Source: Cristatella mucedo (taxonomy: Eukaryota; Bryozoa; Phylactolaemata; Cristatellidae). Taken from it: a stretch of DNA of 64,000 nt. Below are positions 20,388-30,938 of the stretch, in pieces (positions within the stretch are counted from its first letter, which is position 1; each line of letters starts with the position of its first letter). Under the pieces are notes generated by a model. The model searched no databases and had not been told where the DNA came from. It saw nothing but the letters and a program-made list of their open reading frames with translations. The position numbers and the translations under genes are program-made. The stretch spans positions 5,767,001 through 5,831,000 of the forward strand of contig WPIO01000021.1 of NCBI GenBank assembly GCA_009760855.2, in the 5' to 3' direction.

Positions 20388-21110
20388 TTGAATTATGATA
20401 AAAATAACTTACTATTACTTGGAAAACCAAGTGTGATTCAGAAGTTGGAAAGGCTGACGCTCAAAATCGGCTCTGCCAGCATATCTCCTGTTGAATCTGC
20501 ACGAAATCTAGGTGCCATATTCCAAAGTGACCTTTCATTGGACGACCGCATCAGCTCCACAGTCAAGTCTGCCTACTTTCAGCTACGTAACGTTGGTACA
20601 ATTTGCGCTTGTTTAGACAGGGATACCGCATCTAAATTAGTCCATGCATTCGTGACATCCAGTCTTGACTTATGTAACTCGCTGCTTATTGGCCTAACGG
20701 CCTGTGCAATTAGGCGCTTCCAGCTGGTGCAAAACTCTGCTGCTAAGCTTGTTTGTCGCGAGGTCGCAGTTGCCACATTACACCACTTCTCGCTGACCTG
20801 CACTGGCTCCCAGTCAACCAACGCATTGACTTCAAGGTTTTGTCACTTTCGGGTCCCTTCATTCTTTGGCTCTAGCCTACCTATCAGATCTACTCCCCCA
20901 CCAGGCTAAGCATGGTTCCATCCGCTTTTCTGAATCTAACTGTTAAACTATACCTAGTACCAACCTCAAATCCTGTGGAGACCGTGCATTTAGTTCGTAT
21001 GCTCCAAAAGCCTTGAACTCAGTCCTGACTTCCGTCACGTCATCTCTTGACTTGTCCACATTTCAAAAGAAATTAAAAACGCATCTATTTACGACAACAT
21101 TTAGTGGGTC
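20388..21110 (+). pseudogene. L2-A thumb and C-terminal region
   Basis: Bases 20388-20909 read LERLTLKIGSASISPVESAR, NLGAIFQSDLSLDDRISS, LDRDTASKLVHAFVTSSLDL, CNSLLIGL and RFQLVQNSAAKLVCREV. Then frames shift and only pieces of the SFGDRAF and LKTHLF regions can be traced to about 21110. The order fits 17144-17782 and 9980-10731. Confidence 0.75.
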
Positions 21111-21245
21111 CTGTGATTCGTCCTTTATGTGCTTATTCGTGGTGACACTGTTTCATGCAGCCACTAACCACACTTGCATCCTAACCCTTTGCGTGTTACC
21201 CCTAACTTTGTTATTCTCGTTATTTATTGAGTATGCCACCACTTT

Positions 21246-22470
21246 TTAATTATTGGCCTAAAATAGTATTTTTGAAAGTTGCAGGGACAAGACCTGAGGT
21301 TAAGGACACACTTATTATGCTAGTTTTGCATGACAGCAGCCGATCGATGCATCGTAGAACTAGGAGAGGGAAAATAGTGTCTACAGGATTAGTAGTCTTC
21401 TTTGACTGGGAGATGAATTTCAGAATAAGGTCAGTCGTGGCGGCCTCCTTCAATGTAGACAGTGATATAGTGCACGGCATTGAGGGACGGGAGTTGATGT
21501 TATTGAGGGACAGGAATCCACAGCGCATGCTTCAACCTTAGGGACGGACTCTCAGATCTTGTCTTTCTTGCTGAGAAGGAATCTTGAGAATATATCTAGA
21601 TCATCGCAATTATCACTAGTAAGGAGCTAATCTGGGTGCGATTAAGAAGATGGCTGATCGTAGAAACAAGAATTTTAAATTATGCACCATTTATTCAATA
21701 ATATTTTTGTAGAAGCAAGACTTGGCCTTTGCTAAGATTGACTGGTATGATCTACAGTAGTCCTCGTACGCCTGACAATGTACAGTCAGTCCTGGTGTCA
21801 GTCTTGGTGCTCTAATTTCTGCGATAAACTATAGGCCGTCTTTGAGTGGGCATACCACGCGTATAGTTCGAGGTGCGAATTTGTTAAGCACGCAAGCACG
21901 TGTCGTGCTGTAGCATTCCACCGACGATGGCAGGTCGGAAGGGGGATTGAGCAGCAGGAGCAAAGAAGATACTTTTGCTCTGACAGCTTCGATGTCAAGG
22001 TTCTTTAAGTTTCGCGATTCACAAAAGATTTTGGATGCGAGGAGGGCGCACACTGTAGACTGAACGAGATCCTCATACGATCAGCTGGGTAGAATTCATT
22101 ATTAATAGGGGGTGGTAGCATATAATCACGAGAGAATATTTGATCGAATGTGTGACCATTGTTGTGAGTAGGGCCATGCACATGAGCCACAAGAGAAAAA
22201 GAGTCAGTGAGTGCCCAAAATTTGGCACTTAAGACGTCACTTAAGTCGTCAAAATTTAGGTTAAAATCACCCGTAACGAAGAAAGATCAACTGTTTGCAC
22301 ACATAATCGAAATGAGGTAAGAGAAATCTGAGATAAAGGAGGACTCGGTACCTTGGGAGGGGGCAATAGATAACTGCCTCCATGGGCAGCTTGTTGTCCG
22401 AAAAACTTAAAAACAATGGATTCGAAAGACTGCTTCGAGGGGACCGAACGCGCTTGGTCATATTTTGCGA
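21246..22470 (-). mobile_element. L2-A LINE, 5' half (endonuclease to RT start), minus strand
   Basis: Read on the minus strand from 22470: an endonuclease with an intact VTGDFNLNFDDLSD in one frame (GGTGATTTTAAC complement at 22260-22271), LVAHVHGP and HNNGHTFDQIF, then YPADRMRIS where the family has LSDHM. A linker follows, then LILKFISQSKKTTNPVDTI and ATFKNTIL at 21250. It stops about 27 codons short of where the 16855-18445 copy begins, so both are probably parts of one element. Confidence 0.7.
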
Positions 22471-22762
22471 ATCCTCACTCCAAGCACCTGTCTTGCCCCG
22501 CGTCTTAACTCTCTATCTATATTCTCTTGGTTGCGACTACGAAGTCCGAATCCAAGATACAATACCAACAAGTCTATTTCCAACATACACCGACGTTAAG
22601 ACATGTTCCAATATTCAACTAATAAATAATTCTAGTTCAACACGAGGCGTTTAGCAGGCATTGATTATTCGCTATGACTGTTCAGGTCGGTCAAAGAGAA
22701 TAGGCCATCTTCCTTTGTTCACCTAACTGTTGATGTATTTTCGATCTGGCAACTGCCCAGAG
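22471..22762. other. unrecognised sequence 5' of L2-A half and before solo LTR
   Basis: No motif seen. The stretch could include the L2-A 5' region, but there is no copy to compare it with. Confidence 0.3.
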
Positions 22763-23007
22763 TGTAGTCTGAATTATCGTCGCGAATGGCACAGAACGCT
22801 AGCCGACGTGCAACACCACCAGTTTATTCTCCCTACACACGGAGCAGGGTGAAGCACAACTCTCCTCGCCCCTCTCGCCCACCGGAGTCCCCCGACTCCC
22901 TTGTCAAAACAAACACTAATAGCACGTCCGGGCTGCTTACCACATCGAGTGTCACAGCCCACTCGTACAGCTATCAGGGGCAGTGCCATCAATTATATAA
23001 AACCACA
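22763..23007 (-). mobile_element. solo LTR
   Basis: A 245 bp sequence starts TGTAGTCT and ends AAACCACA, and matches the LTR-like repeats of 8923-9971 in reverse orientation. Flanks are 'cagag' (22758-22762) and 'tagag' (23008-23012), a 4 of 5 match as expected for an aged 5 bp target duplication. The polyadenylation signal is on the minus strand (about 22831). It has a single, complete LTR without internal sequence, so it most likely arose by LTR-LTR recombination. Confidence 0.75.
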
Positions 23008-25679
23008 TAGAGCAATGCGATTATTTCAATGCCTTTTTGCATCCTATTTATCTCATTAACGCAGGGACGTAGCTGTATATAAGCTGCATGCACCTAGTAT
23101 TTTAGGTCAAAACAGTCTCTATGTTTCCTTTAACTCAAAAGACTTTATTGCGATTGAAAATTTAAAATCGTAGAATGTGCGGCGTAAAAATGATGAAACG
23201 ATACGAAAATCCGCTAACGAGAGAGTCTCATAATGTATAATATCGAACACAGATTTGTAACTGGACTCTTTTACCATCTGATTGTTGGGGGTAATAAGGA
23301 ATCTCGAAAGCCCCGGCCTCACTCACTTCCGGTGGCGGCCGCCTGCGTCGCCCTGCTGGTGCGGGATTCTTTCTCCGTTCGGCTTTGAAACAACAAAACC
23401 GCATGTTGTTTTCAGATTTGTCTCTGCTGCCCTGTAAATGTCGCGTATTTCAAATTGAAGACCGTTGGCAAGCGATCCTTCTGCTGAGTAGGACCAGCAG
23501 GCTCTGTTACTCGCTGCCTCCACGCTCTCTTCACGCAGGCGCCCAAGCTTGTAACGATGCCGCTCATGGCCGCACTGTTAACGATGACTGCAAGTTCGCG
23601 CCTTTGTGTACAGCAGCAGCAGCGGCGGCAGCAGGCTTTACAGAGTATAGGCTGGCATACTTTTTAACCGAGTATGCTTTACAGAGTAAAGGGAAGGAGG
23701 GAAGGGAAAGGGAAAAGGCGAGGAGTGCAGGCTGGTCTTCGGGCCTAGTTTGCCAGTTCCACGGCGGGCAAGGCGGTACTTCATTAGCCCAGTTATTTCT
23801 GCGGTTCCTCGCTCAAGACGGGCCGAGCGGTCGGGCACCGGCAGCCTGCAGGCCAAGCAATTGGAGACGCCGGCCTGGCGTGTCTGCTCAGCGCCGGCAA
23901 CAGCCGCTAAGCAGGCCACGACCGCAGCTTCGACTACTTCTGAGAACTGCCCTTAATTGATAAAATTGAAAATCTCACAATGTATACGCTTTTAAGGTGT
24001 CGGCGAAAGTCAGCTCTTTGTCTAAAATCAACGGAAATTTGTTGGGAATGCTTCCGATTTGAATAACTTCCACTGAACAATCAACAATAATTAAAAGAGT
24101 TAGTTATTGTTAAAACATTTCGTGCTCTGCGTCATCTTTAAGACGGGACATATTCTGGCCAGGAGGGGTATAGCGCATCACCCGCTGGTTACTGGCTTGA
24201 GTCGACGCCGGCATAAGTTTTCCTCTCGACGGGCTAGCAGTAACGACCTCAGTCGCACCGTCGCAATCGCCGTTGGCGTGCGTCGTGCATTATTTTAAGT
24301 TTTCGTGTCCATGGTATCCTGGGAAGAAGGAGCGCAGTCAGAGTATCGGGAACGATCAGGTGATTCGCAAATCCCCTGAATCCCCTCATATTCCCAGAAT
24401 GCACCATATCCGTCAGCGAATGCGCACTGAGAGGGAGGCCTGTGCGACCCGCGAAGACGACAACGACTCGCCCGAGACAGCCGAGCTCGAAGTGCTTAAT
24501 GAGCGCGGGCGTCAGAGCGAGAAAATCCTGCTGCTGCTGCTGATTGAGCATTCAAGATGGCGCGCACGTTGCGCACAGTCCTCGTCGCGCAAGAAGCTGC
24601 GCGCGCGCGCGCGCGGGGCCGTTGCCGCTGCGCTGAGGCGCCTCGAAGCGTCTTCCTCGAGAAGCCTCCGTGGCGGCCCGGAGTGCCTCGCTCGCTGGCC
24701 TCTCGCACTTCTGCTGTTAGTGAACGCGGCTCGTGCTTTCCTCGAGACAGCCGTCGGCCAAGTTAGTATCGCGGTTAGAAATTGGGTAGACGCTTTCTTT
24801 TTGACCATTCGAGCGCCGTTATTCCTACAATCGCCAGGTGGCAAGCGGCTCCTGTCGGAAGTGGGACGCCATATGTTGCGCCCGCAGTCTTTCCGCTGAC
24901 CTTCGCTCCCGTATTTCAAATTTGTTTAACTCTCTGGCAAAGGAAGGACTCTGCGCAGGGTCGGCTTCCTGCTTGCGTTACCCCGATTATGCTTCAGTTC
25001 GCGCGACTTGAAGGATCCGGATTTCACGCGTCAGTATCGCTGCTCGTAGGGGGCTGGGCTGGCTGCAGCCACCTAGAGGACCACCGGAAGCGCTGAAGTG
25101 GAGCTCTGGGTGCTCAGCTTCCATGGCCGCCTCCTGGTAAGCTTCCTGCTTTTTCGGACGTGGGCTACAGAGGCCTGCAGGCCGGCTTCGGCGTCGATTT
25201 CCCTAGAGAGGATAGATTTTTCTAGACGATGCAGAATTTTTAGACCTGCAGCATTTTTAGAGCTGGGCTAAAGCGGGCAGCCGGGCATCACTAGGCCGAA
25301 GAGAGGCGTCCATTTTGTCGCTGGGCAAGTCGTAAGTGCCTCGCCGAGGCGATACGCTTTCGGCTCGCAGCTTCGGAGCTCTCCCAGTAACAATGGCCGG
25401 CGACGCCGAGATTATGGACCACCGGCCTTGGCTGCGTGGCAGCTGTCGCGGAAGCACTGTGTCTCCGAGGCGGGGAATAGAGCGATCAGCCAGGTCTGCG
25501 GAGAGCAGTACGCCGACTGCTCCGATAATCAAAGAGAAATCAACATCACCAAAGTGTGCGACGTCCTCGGCGAGCTCTCTACTCCTCTCTGCTCGACCGG
25601 CTGCGAGAATGAACGAACGAGTGAACGAAAGCTGAGAAATGGCCGCCGCAGCGACACGAGCCACGCTCCCGTGCCAGCT
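23008..25679. other. GC-rich block with no recognised gene
   Basis: AT-leaning at first, then CpG-rich from about 23320. It contains a (CAG/CGG)n-like patch at 23610-23635, a 'gcgcgcgc' run at 24599-24614 and ORFs of 135-208 codons on both strands at 24273-24919 and 25257-25664. The overlapping antisense ORFs and lack of family motifs point to composition, not coding. Promoter or exon content cannot be excluded. Confidence 0.4.
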
Positions 25680-25767
25680 TTACTCACCATTCAATTGCAT
25701 TTTCCTTTGCAGCAAATGTAAAGCGCCAAGAGAGAGATTAAGTTCTCTGAGGGCGCTTTATCAAGAA

Positions 25768-25820
<53 letters not shown>
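25680..25820 (+). mobile_element. L2-A LINE, 3' tail with long ATT repeat
   Basis: Clean 3' end: 'tactcaccattcaattgcat', 'agcaaatgtaaagcgcc', 'gattaagttctctgagggcg', then a pure (ATT)n run at 25769-25820. The sequence 5' of it is unrelated, so it is a very short 5'-truncated copy. The perfect tail suggests that it is among the younger L2-A insertions here. Confidence 0.8.
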
Positions 25821-25821
<1 letters not shown>

Positions 25822-25899
25822 ATGTCCGCTCCTCCGCCGCAGTGAGTAGAGACATTCTGCTGGGTGAGGAAAGCCTGCCGCTAGTCTAGTAGGATGTAG

Positions 25900-26002
25900 G
25901 ATGCTCGCAGTCGGTGCAAAACTTGGCAGCTTGGCTTTTCTGTCACCAACGTGGCGATTGCTGCAGTGCATCTTTCTCACAGACCTGCACTGGCTCTGGT
26001 CT

Positions 26003-26075
<73 letters not shown>

Positions 26076-26610
26076 TCTCTCTCTCTCTCTCCTTGTCTGT
26101 CTCTGTCTCTCCTTTTCGGTCTCTCTGTCTCTCCTTGTCAGTGTCTCTCTTTGTCTCTCTGTCTGTCTGTCTCTATTTTCTGTCTCTCTCTCATGCAGCG
26201 TGTCAGCGAGGTTCTCTCGCTCACTTTCGGGTCCATCATTCTCTTGTAACGGCGAACCTACCCGACATACAGTACTTCGTAATCAGGCTTTGTATCGTAC
26301 CGCCGACCTTCCGACTTAGGTCTTTTAGCTGTGCCTCTAACCGACCTCAAATCCTTCGGAGGACGTACCTTCAGTTGTTATGCAGCCAAAGCCTAGAACG
26401 AACTTCAGATTGGCCGTAGCCACATTCACGCCATAACGGCATTTTAAAAGAAGGTAAAAACCTACGTGCTCCTCGCCGCATTTGGTCCGTGCTGTTGATG
26501 GCGTGCTTTTTCTTGCTGAAATTCTTCGTATCTTTTCAGCATGTGCACAGCTCTCGGATAAAGATGTAGCTAGTTCGCTCGGAGCGCTATTGCGATAGCC
26601 ATTAAAGTCT
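25900..26610 (+). mobile_element. L2-A LINE C-terminal copy with CT array inside
   Basis: It begins with coding sequence like VQNLAAWLFCHQRGDC (compare VQNSAAKLVCREVAVA at 20726). It continues to 'gacctgcactggctc', is interrupted by a CT array at 26003-26192, and resumes with 'ctcactttcgggtcc' and decayed C-terminal sequence ('cctcaaatccttcgga'). It ends in a degraded tail ('cggagcgctattgcgat') near 26600. Confidence 0.7.
26003..26192. repeat. CT microsatellite with interruptions
   Basis: Pure (CT)n to about 26068, then interrupted CTGT/CTTT-type variants. It lies inside the L2-A C-terminal coding region, replacing about 35 bp found in other copies. ORFs of repetitive SLSL through it are artefacts. 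Confidence 0.95.
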
Positions 26611-27740
26611 TAGCGAGCCTCGCGCAGGAGGCGAGACGACGGGAGGCCATTTGGCTGCACTGGCCAGCCGTTTGGCTCCCTTGGAAGCGATTCGCGGCTT
26701 CCGGTGCTGAATCTTGCTGCGAATCAGCACAGTCCGGAAAGTTGGCTCCTCTACAGGGCGGTTAGTCGAAATTGATGGTGAGGGCTGGGTCTCGCATCTC
26801 ATTGCGTAGATGGCCGGGTCCATTTCCCGTGGGCGCCACGTCACGTACTACTTTCTTCGCTAGCAAGTGCTGCAATATCCCACTGCAGCATCCAGTGCTA
26901 CAGAAATGGGATGACAGCGGAGCCAATATTTAAAATTTTATTAAACGCGGTAAGTGAAACGTGGTTCAGTGCACAATTATCTCAGCGCTCAGCCGCGTCG
27001 GAATTACACTGGATGTCGGAATTACACTGGATGGGGCAGGCCGACGCAGTTATCCGGCTGCGTGAGCCGTAATTGTTCAATCAGCCCACATAAAGCCAGA
27101 TGCACATACGCGAGTCTGCAGCGCGAAACGAGCTTAAGGGGCCTATTGAGGATCCATCTCTAGAAAGACGGGCGGGAAGAGCAGCCCGCCCCCGCCCCGC
27201 CCAGCCGCATCCTTCCGGCAGGATGGGCAAACTCTCCGCTGCCCGCACGAGGGAGCCTGCTGCCGCTGCCGCGCCGCTCGTGCCGCTTGCCTGACTGGGT
27301 GACGAAGCGAGTAACTGTTCCAGTAAAGCCCGACGCTTGGCCGAGTCGCGTGTCATCGAGCGAGAGGCTGGACAGGTCAAAAGCGGCCAAAAGCTGAAGT
27401 CTTCGCTGGAAATGGGAAACACATCAACATCCCGTGGCGACAGTGAACGAAACGGCCTCGAGATAGGAGCGACTCATCGAGACGCCTTTCCGCGAGCGCT
27501 GCCGCCCGAGAGGTCCTACCTAGCCTCGGCCAGCCTTGCGACCCGCAAGGGAGGTTTTCAGCGCCGATAGTGGCACCGCTGCGACTCAACCGGCGCAGCC
27601 GATCGCCGGCATCTTTCGCTGGGCGAATCGGCTTCGTGGAGACTGGCTGTCTGGCGACGGCGGCGGGTGAAGGCTCGCGATCGAACCTCGTTGTCGAGTC
27701 AAGTGAGACCCGCAGCTGGTTCTGGCATAGGCGTGACGTA
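26611..27740. other. GC-rich unrecognised block before arm 2
   Basis: CpG-rich, with a small direct repeat 'gtcggaattacactggat' in tandem near 26998-27033. Short overlapping ORFs on both strands lack motifs. At 27741 the sequence switches abruptly to the inverted duplicate. Confidence 0.4.
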
Positions 27741-28109
27741 AGGTGATGCTATTGTGCGACCATCACCACGTGCTAGAAATTTAGGTGTCGTTTTCGACAA
27801 CTGCCTCAATTTTAAAAGCTTCATTCAGAAGACTGCCTCTACAGCTAGCCAACACATCCGATCCCTATCCAAGATTAGGAGCTCTCTGCGTTTCAGCCTG
27901 TTCGCGCCCTCAGGTCCTGTGTAGACAATAAATTAGCTGTCCCATTCCTCCGCTTAAAGACAGTTGGCGACAGAAGCTTTAGCTCTGCAGGTCCTAGACT
28001 GTGGAACTCGCTTCCACAATTCTTACCGAACGACAACTGCTCTCCAACTGCCGACTATGGCACATTCTTTTCAGCGGTCCTGAGCTGCTATTTCTATGCT
28101 ACTCACTAC
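27741..28109 (+). mobile_element. L2-B fragment, C-terminal region, part deleted
   Basis: Coding-like text such as ARNLGVVFDNCLNF at the start, a deletion near 27880, then VDNKLAVPFLRLKTVGDRSF and GPRLWNSLPQF. It leads into the L2-B 3' region, which is split by the LTR element at 28110 and resumes at 29164-29360. Confidence 0.75.
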
Positions 28110-29163
28110 TGTGGTCTGAATTATCGTCGCGAATGGCACAGAACGCTAGCCGACGTGCCACACCACCAGTTTATTCCACCTCCACACGGAGCAGGGCGAA
28201 GCACAACTCTACCCTCCTCGCCCCTTTCGCCCATCGGAGTCCCCCCCCCTCCCCCGCCGACTCCCTTGGCAAAACAACCACTAATCGCACGGCCCGGCTG
28301 CCCGCCTGATCTGGAGATCAATTAACGACGTAGCAAGAGCAGCAAGCAGCTGTTCTTCTCCACTGCTTAGACGACGAGAAGGCTAAACATTAAGCACATA
28401 GTCATAGCGCGCCGGCGGTCTCAGCCCACATCTTGGCCGTAGCTGTCTGCTTCGCTCGTCTGCTCTGGCCATACTACCAGGGCCAGCATCGAAGTGTGCA
28501 TCAAGGAGTTCGTTAGCGATCGGTACTGGTCTGATGTCCGCTAGGTGGCGGCGGATTCCATCAATTTCAATGCCAACTCTTTCCGCCGGAGCAGTAACTG
28601 TCCACTTAATTATGAGGCTAAGTAACGGATGCTCGGAGGAGGCGAGCGACCGCACGGCCTGTGGAAACAAGCCGGCTGCGTTCATGCGTCGCGGGGCCAC
28701 ATTTTTCCCGCCGCTGGCGCCTCGTCGGGCGGCACAGCCTCGAAGCTCAATGGTGCATCCCACGCCACCACCACTTCGCAAGCCACCACCGCGTCTCCGG
28801 GCGCCGCCGCCGCCGCCGCCGCCGCGTTTCGGGCGCCGCCGCCGAAGCGTCTTCGGGCGCCGCCGCCGCCGCTGCGGTTCCGCCGCGCCGCTGCCGCCGC
28901 CGCGTCTTCGGGCGCAGAACGCTAGCCAAACGTGCAACACCACCAGTTTATTCCACCTCCACACGGAGCAGGGCGAAGCACAACTCTCCCTCCTCGCCCC
29001 TTTTCGCCCACCGGAGTCCCCCCGACTCCCTTGGCAAAACAACCACTAATCGCACGGCCCGGCTGCTTACCACATCTGTACGAGTACGAGTCACGCTGTA
29101 CGAGTGTCACCAGCCCACTCGTACAGCGATCAGGGGCAGTGTCATCAATTAAATATAACCACA
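28110..29163 (-). mobile_element. LTR retrotransposon, internally deleted, arm 2 copy
   Basis: Inverted duplicate of 8923-9971, 1,054 bp, with the same 'actac' duplication on both sides (28105-28109 and 29164-29168). Same breakpoint between LTR and internal sequence. Differences include shorter C-rich tracts and different GCC repeat counts. Because it was copied along with its host segment, it is not an independent insertion. Confidence 0.8.
28383..28700 (-). pseudogene. LTR-element pol C-terminus, arm 2 copy
   Basis: On the minus strand the last 105 codons match 9377-9694 residue for residue as far as I can read, ending in PPARYDYVLNV and a stop at 28383. Here the frame stays open upstream through the GC-rich repeat and LTR to about 29042 (219 codons). 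That upstream extension is repeat and LTR sequence, not protein domain. Confidence 0.5.
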
Positions 29164-29360
29164 ACTACCTCAACTGCTCTCCTGACTCTGCTATGCTTCC
29201 CACTTTCTCTTTGTTGCGTGAGGCGAAGTCTGTTGGCTACCGAATGCGTACTGAAAGCCGCTCAGGCTGTGAGTGCGCTATACAAAACTCTCCTACGTAA
29301 CACCCACTTGGTTCTTTATGACTTGGTGGAGTTACAGACGGAGATACATTACATTACATA
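29164..29360 (+). mobile_element. L2-B 3' end, arm 2
   Basis: Continuation of the L2-B 3' region after the LTR element: 'caactgctctcctgactctg', 'ttgttgcgtgaggcgaag', then 'acagacggagatacatta' with a short (ACATT)n tail near 29345-29360. It matches 30503-30705 and 8728-8917. Confidence 0.75.
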
Positions 29361-29552
29361 CAAAGGCGTTCCTGAGGCTTGAGGAGAAGCTAAGAATATT
29401 TTCCAGATATTACTGTCGCTTAAATTCTCTCCGGCATTACCTTCGACACCGAGCCGTTCAGTGCTCTTTTAGTCCTAAGACATTCTGAAGTGAAAAAAGC
29501 GTTTGAGCCAAAAAATAAAGAAATATTATATATATATAATTTATATAATTGA

Positions 29553-29680
29553 TTTGTATAGCGCCCCAAGAGAACTTAATCTCTATTCGGCGCTTTACAT
29601 ATGCCTCGGGGCTCGAGGCCCACGACCTCAGCCAGACCTTGGCCGGGGCGAGCGCCTTAAACCGCTGGACCAATCAATGG
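29553..29680 (-). mobile_element. tRNA-headed SINE, arm 2 copy
   Basis: Inverted duplicate of the SINE at 8413-8543, with 1-base indels in the head ('ggtttaagg', 'gggcctcgag') and tail. Box A and box B remain recognisable, but the extra C changes box B spacing. Confidence 0.8.
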
Positions 29681-29829
29681 CAGCTTACCATTTTTGACGA
29701 GTGAAAATCCGCATCGGCAATGCTGCCCATTGTACAGCGAGCGAAAGGGTTAATGGTGGAGCTGGGTTTGCATGGTCAAACTGTTGTTATTTTATTGCAT
29801 GACCATTCCTGCAAACTATTAGGAACATA

Positions 29830-29855
29830 AAAACGACTTTGTGCAAAGTCGTTTT
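29830..29855. repeat. palindromic hairpin, arm 2 copy
   Basis: Counterpart of 8243-8268 with loop gtgc. The stems are unchanged between the arms. Confidence 0.6.
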
Positions 29856-30138
29856 ATTAATTGATTCAAAAATGGTTAAACAAATCTGGAGCTTATACAT
29901 CGGAGGGGGCTTATTATTTCATGACTAAATTTTGTATGCTGTTGAGCTAGCAAAACGTTGTGCCTTTCTTATTTGCAAACTTTCCGAACTCACATATGAC
30001 ATTGAGGTACTCAAACGCTCACTCAACATTTGCTGATGGGCTACTTTAAGCTCATTGCAAGTGGACAAAAAGCGAAATCGGCCGACGTGAAAATGGGCTT
30101 TAACCGTTTTTCAAATTCATCCTTCCAACATTAGATTG

Positions 30139-30215
30139 ACATCAGACAGAGACCATCCGAGGAACCATTGATGTACCTCGGAGCTTTGTGCGTAGTTCAC
30201 TTCTTTTAATGGCTT
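30139..30215 (+). mobile_element. L2-A RT fragment at the arm 2 border
   Basis: Short match to the L2-A reverse transcriptase segment before GVPQG: 'agagaccatccgaggaacc' then 'gtacctcggagctttgtg', compared with 20130-20185 in the plus copy. It begins at the duplication border, which places the breakpoint within or beside an L2-A copy. Confidence 0.5.
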
Positions 30216-30417
30216 TATACCTCTCTCTGTCCTCGCTCTCGCTCTCTCTCGCTCGGGTTTTGGTTAACTTGCTTGTAGATGAATATGAAATTATCGTATT
30301 GTTATTGCCTTATTCCTAAATTACCGACCCGACTTTGTTCGTTCACTTTCAGTACCGTGCTTATAGCTAGCATTTTCTAATAAGATTCACAATTTAACAC
30401 AAAGAAAAACAAATCTT
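30216..30417. other. unrecognised short gap with CT-rich patch
   Basis: A 'ctctcgctctcgctctctctcgc' type patch near 30225-30256, then AT-leaning sequence. No motif. Confidence 0.35.
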
Positions 30418-30705
30418 ACGCAACGACCATCTACTCTCCAACTGCCGACTATAGCTCATCCTTTTCAGCGGTCCTGAGCTGCTACTTCCATGCTACTCAC
30501 TACCTTAACTGCTCTCCTGACTCTGCTATGCTTCCCACTTTCTCTTTGTTGCGTGAGACGAAGTCTGTTGCCTACCGAATGCGTACCGAAAGCCGCTTAG
30601 GCTATGAGTTCGCTTTACAAAACTCTCCTGCGTAACACCCACCTGGTCTTTATGACTTTGTGGAGTTACAGACGGAGATACATTACATTACATTACATTA
30701 AAACG
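30418..30705 (+). mobile_element. L2-B LINE, 3' end, without LTR insertion
   Basis: It includes the last part of the coding region ('caactgccgactatagctca') and the whole 3' region, and ends with (ACATT)n at about 30680-30705. At 30499-30503 it has a single ACTAC, the empty version of the site where the LTR element inserted in arm 1 and arm 2. Confidence 0.8.
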
Positions 30706-30772
30706 CTTACCGGTGGCCAAACCCCAGGGCCTTCTGCACTCAGCGTCCGAGCTGCACGCAGCGTGTCGTGCA

Positions 30773-30884
30773 CAAGAGAGAGAGGAGAGAGAGAGGGATA
30801 GAGAGAGGAGAGAGAGACAGAGAGAGGAAAGAGAGAGAGAGACGAGAGAGAGATTGAGAGAGAGAGAGACAGAGCGAGGGATAG

Positions 30885-30938
<54 letters not shown>

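Larger units (their letters stand above)
18446..21245 (+). mobile_element. L2-A LINE, endonuclease to C-terminus, lying between two minus-strand halves
   Basis: The plus-strand order is complete: endonuclease (18480-18960), linker, RT start (19528-19863), RT core (19929-20303), thumb and C-terminal region (20388-21110), then a partial 3' region that fades by 21245, about 70 bp short of the family tail. It is 5'-truncated and broken by several frameshifts and stops. On either side lie the two halves of a minus-strand L2-A. Confidence 0.75.
27741..30138. repeat. inverted segmental duplication, arm 2
   Basis: Reverse complement of arm 1 (7955-10630). It starts within L2-B C-terminal coding ('aggtgatgctattgtgcgac') and ends inside the Tc1-like relic ('ccaacattagattg'). 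It lacks about 280-300 bp of L2-B at roughly 27880. Both ends truncate elements that continue intact past the arm 1 ends, so arm 2 is the derived copy. It is flanked on the right by a fragment of L2-A (30139-30215). Confidence 0.9.

Noticed and set aside
18446-22470. Twin-priming (5' inversion) of a single L2-A
   Set aside because: Both the plus and the minus parts contain the endonuclease and RT start, so the same segment is present twice. A single inverted element would not duplicate it.
25901-26419. Ser/Leu-rich ORFs of 111-172 codons
   Set aside because: Translation of the CT array inside an L2-A copy.
28534-29152. Overlapping plus-strand ORFs with Ala/Arg/Pro runs
   Set aside because: Same repeat region in arm 2. 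Several frames are open because of GC-rich triplets.
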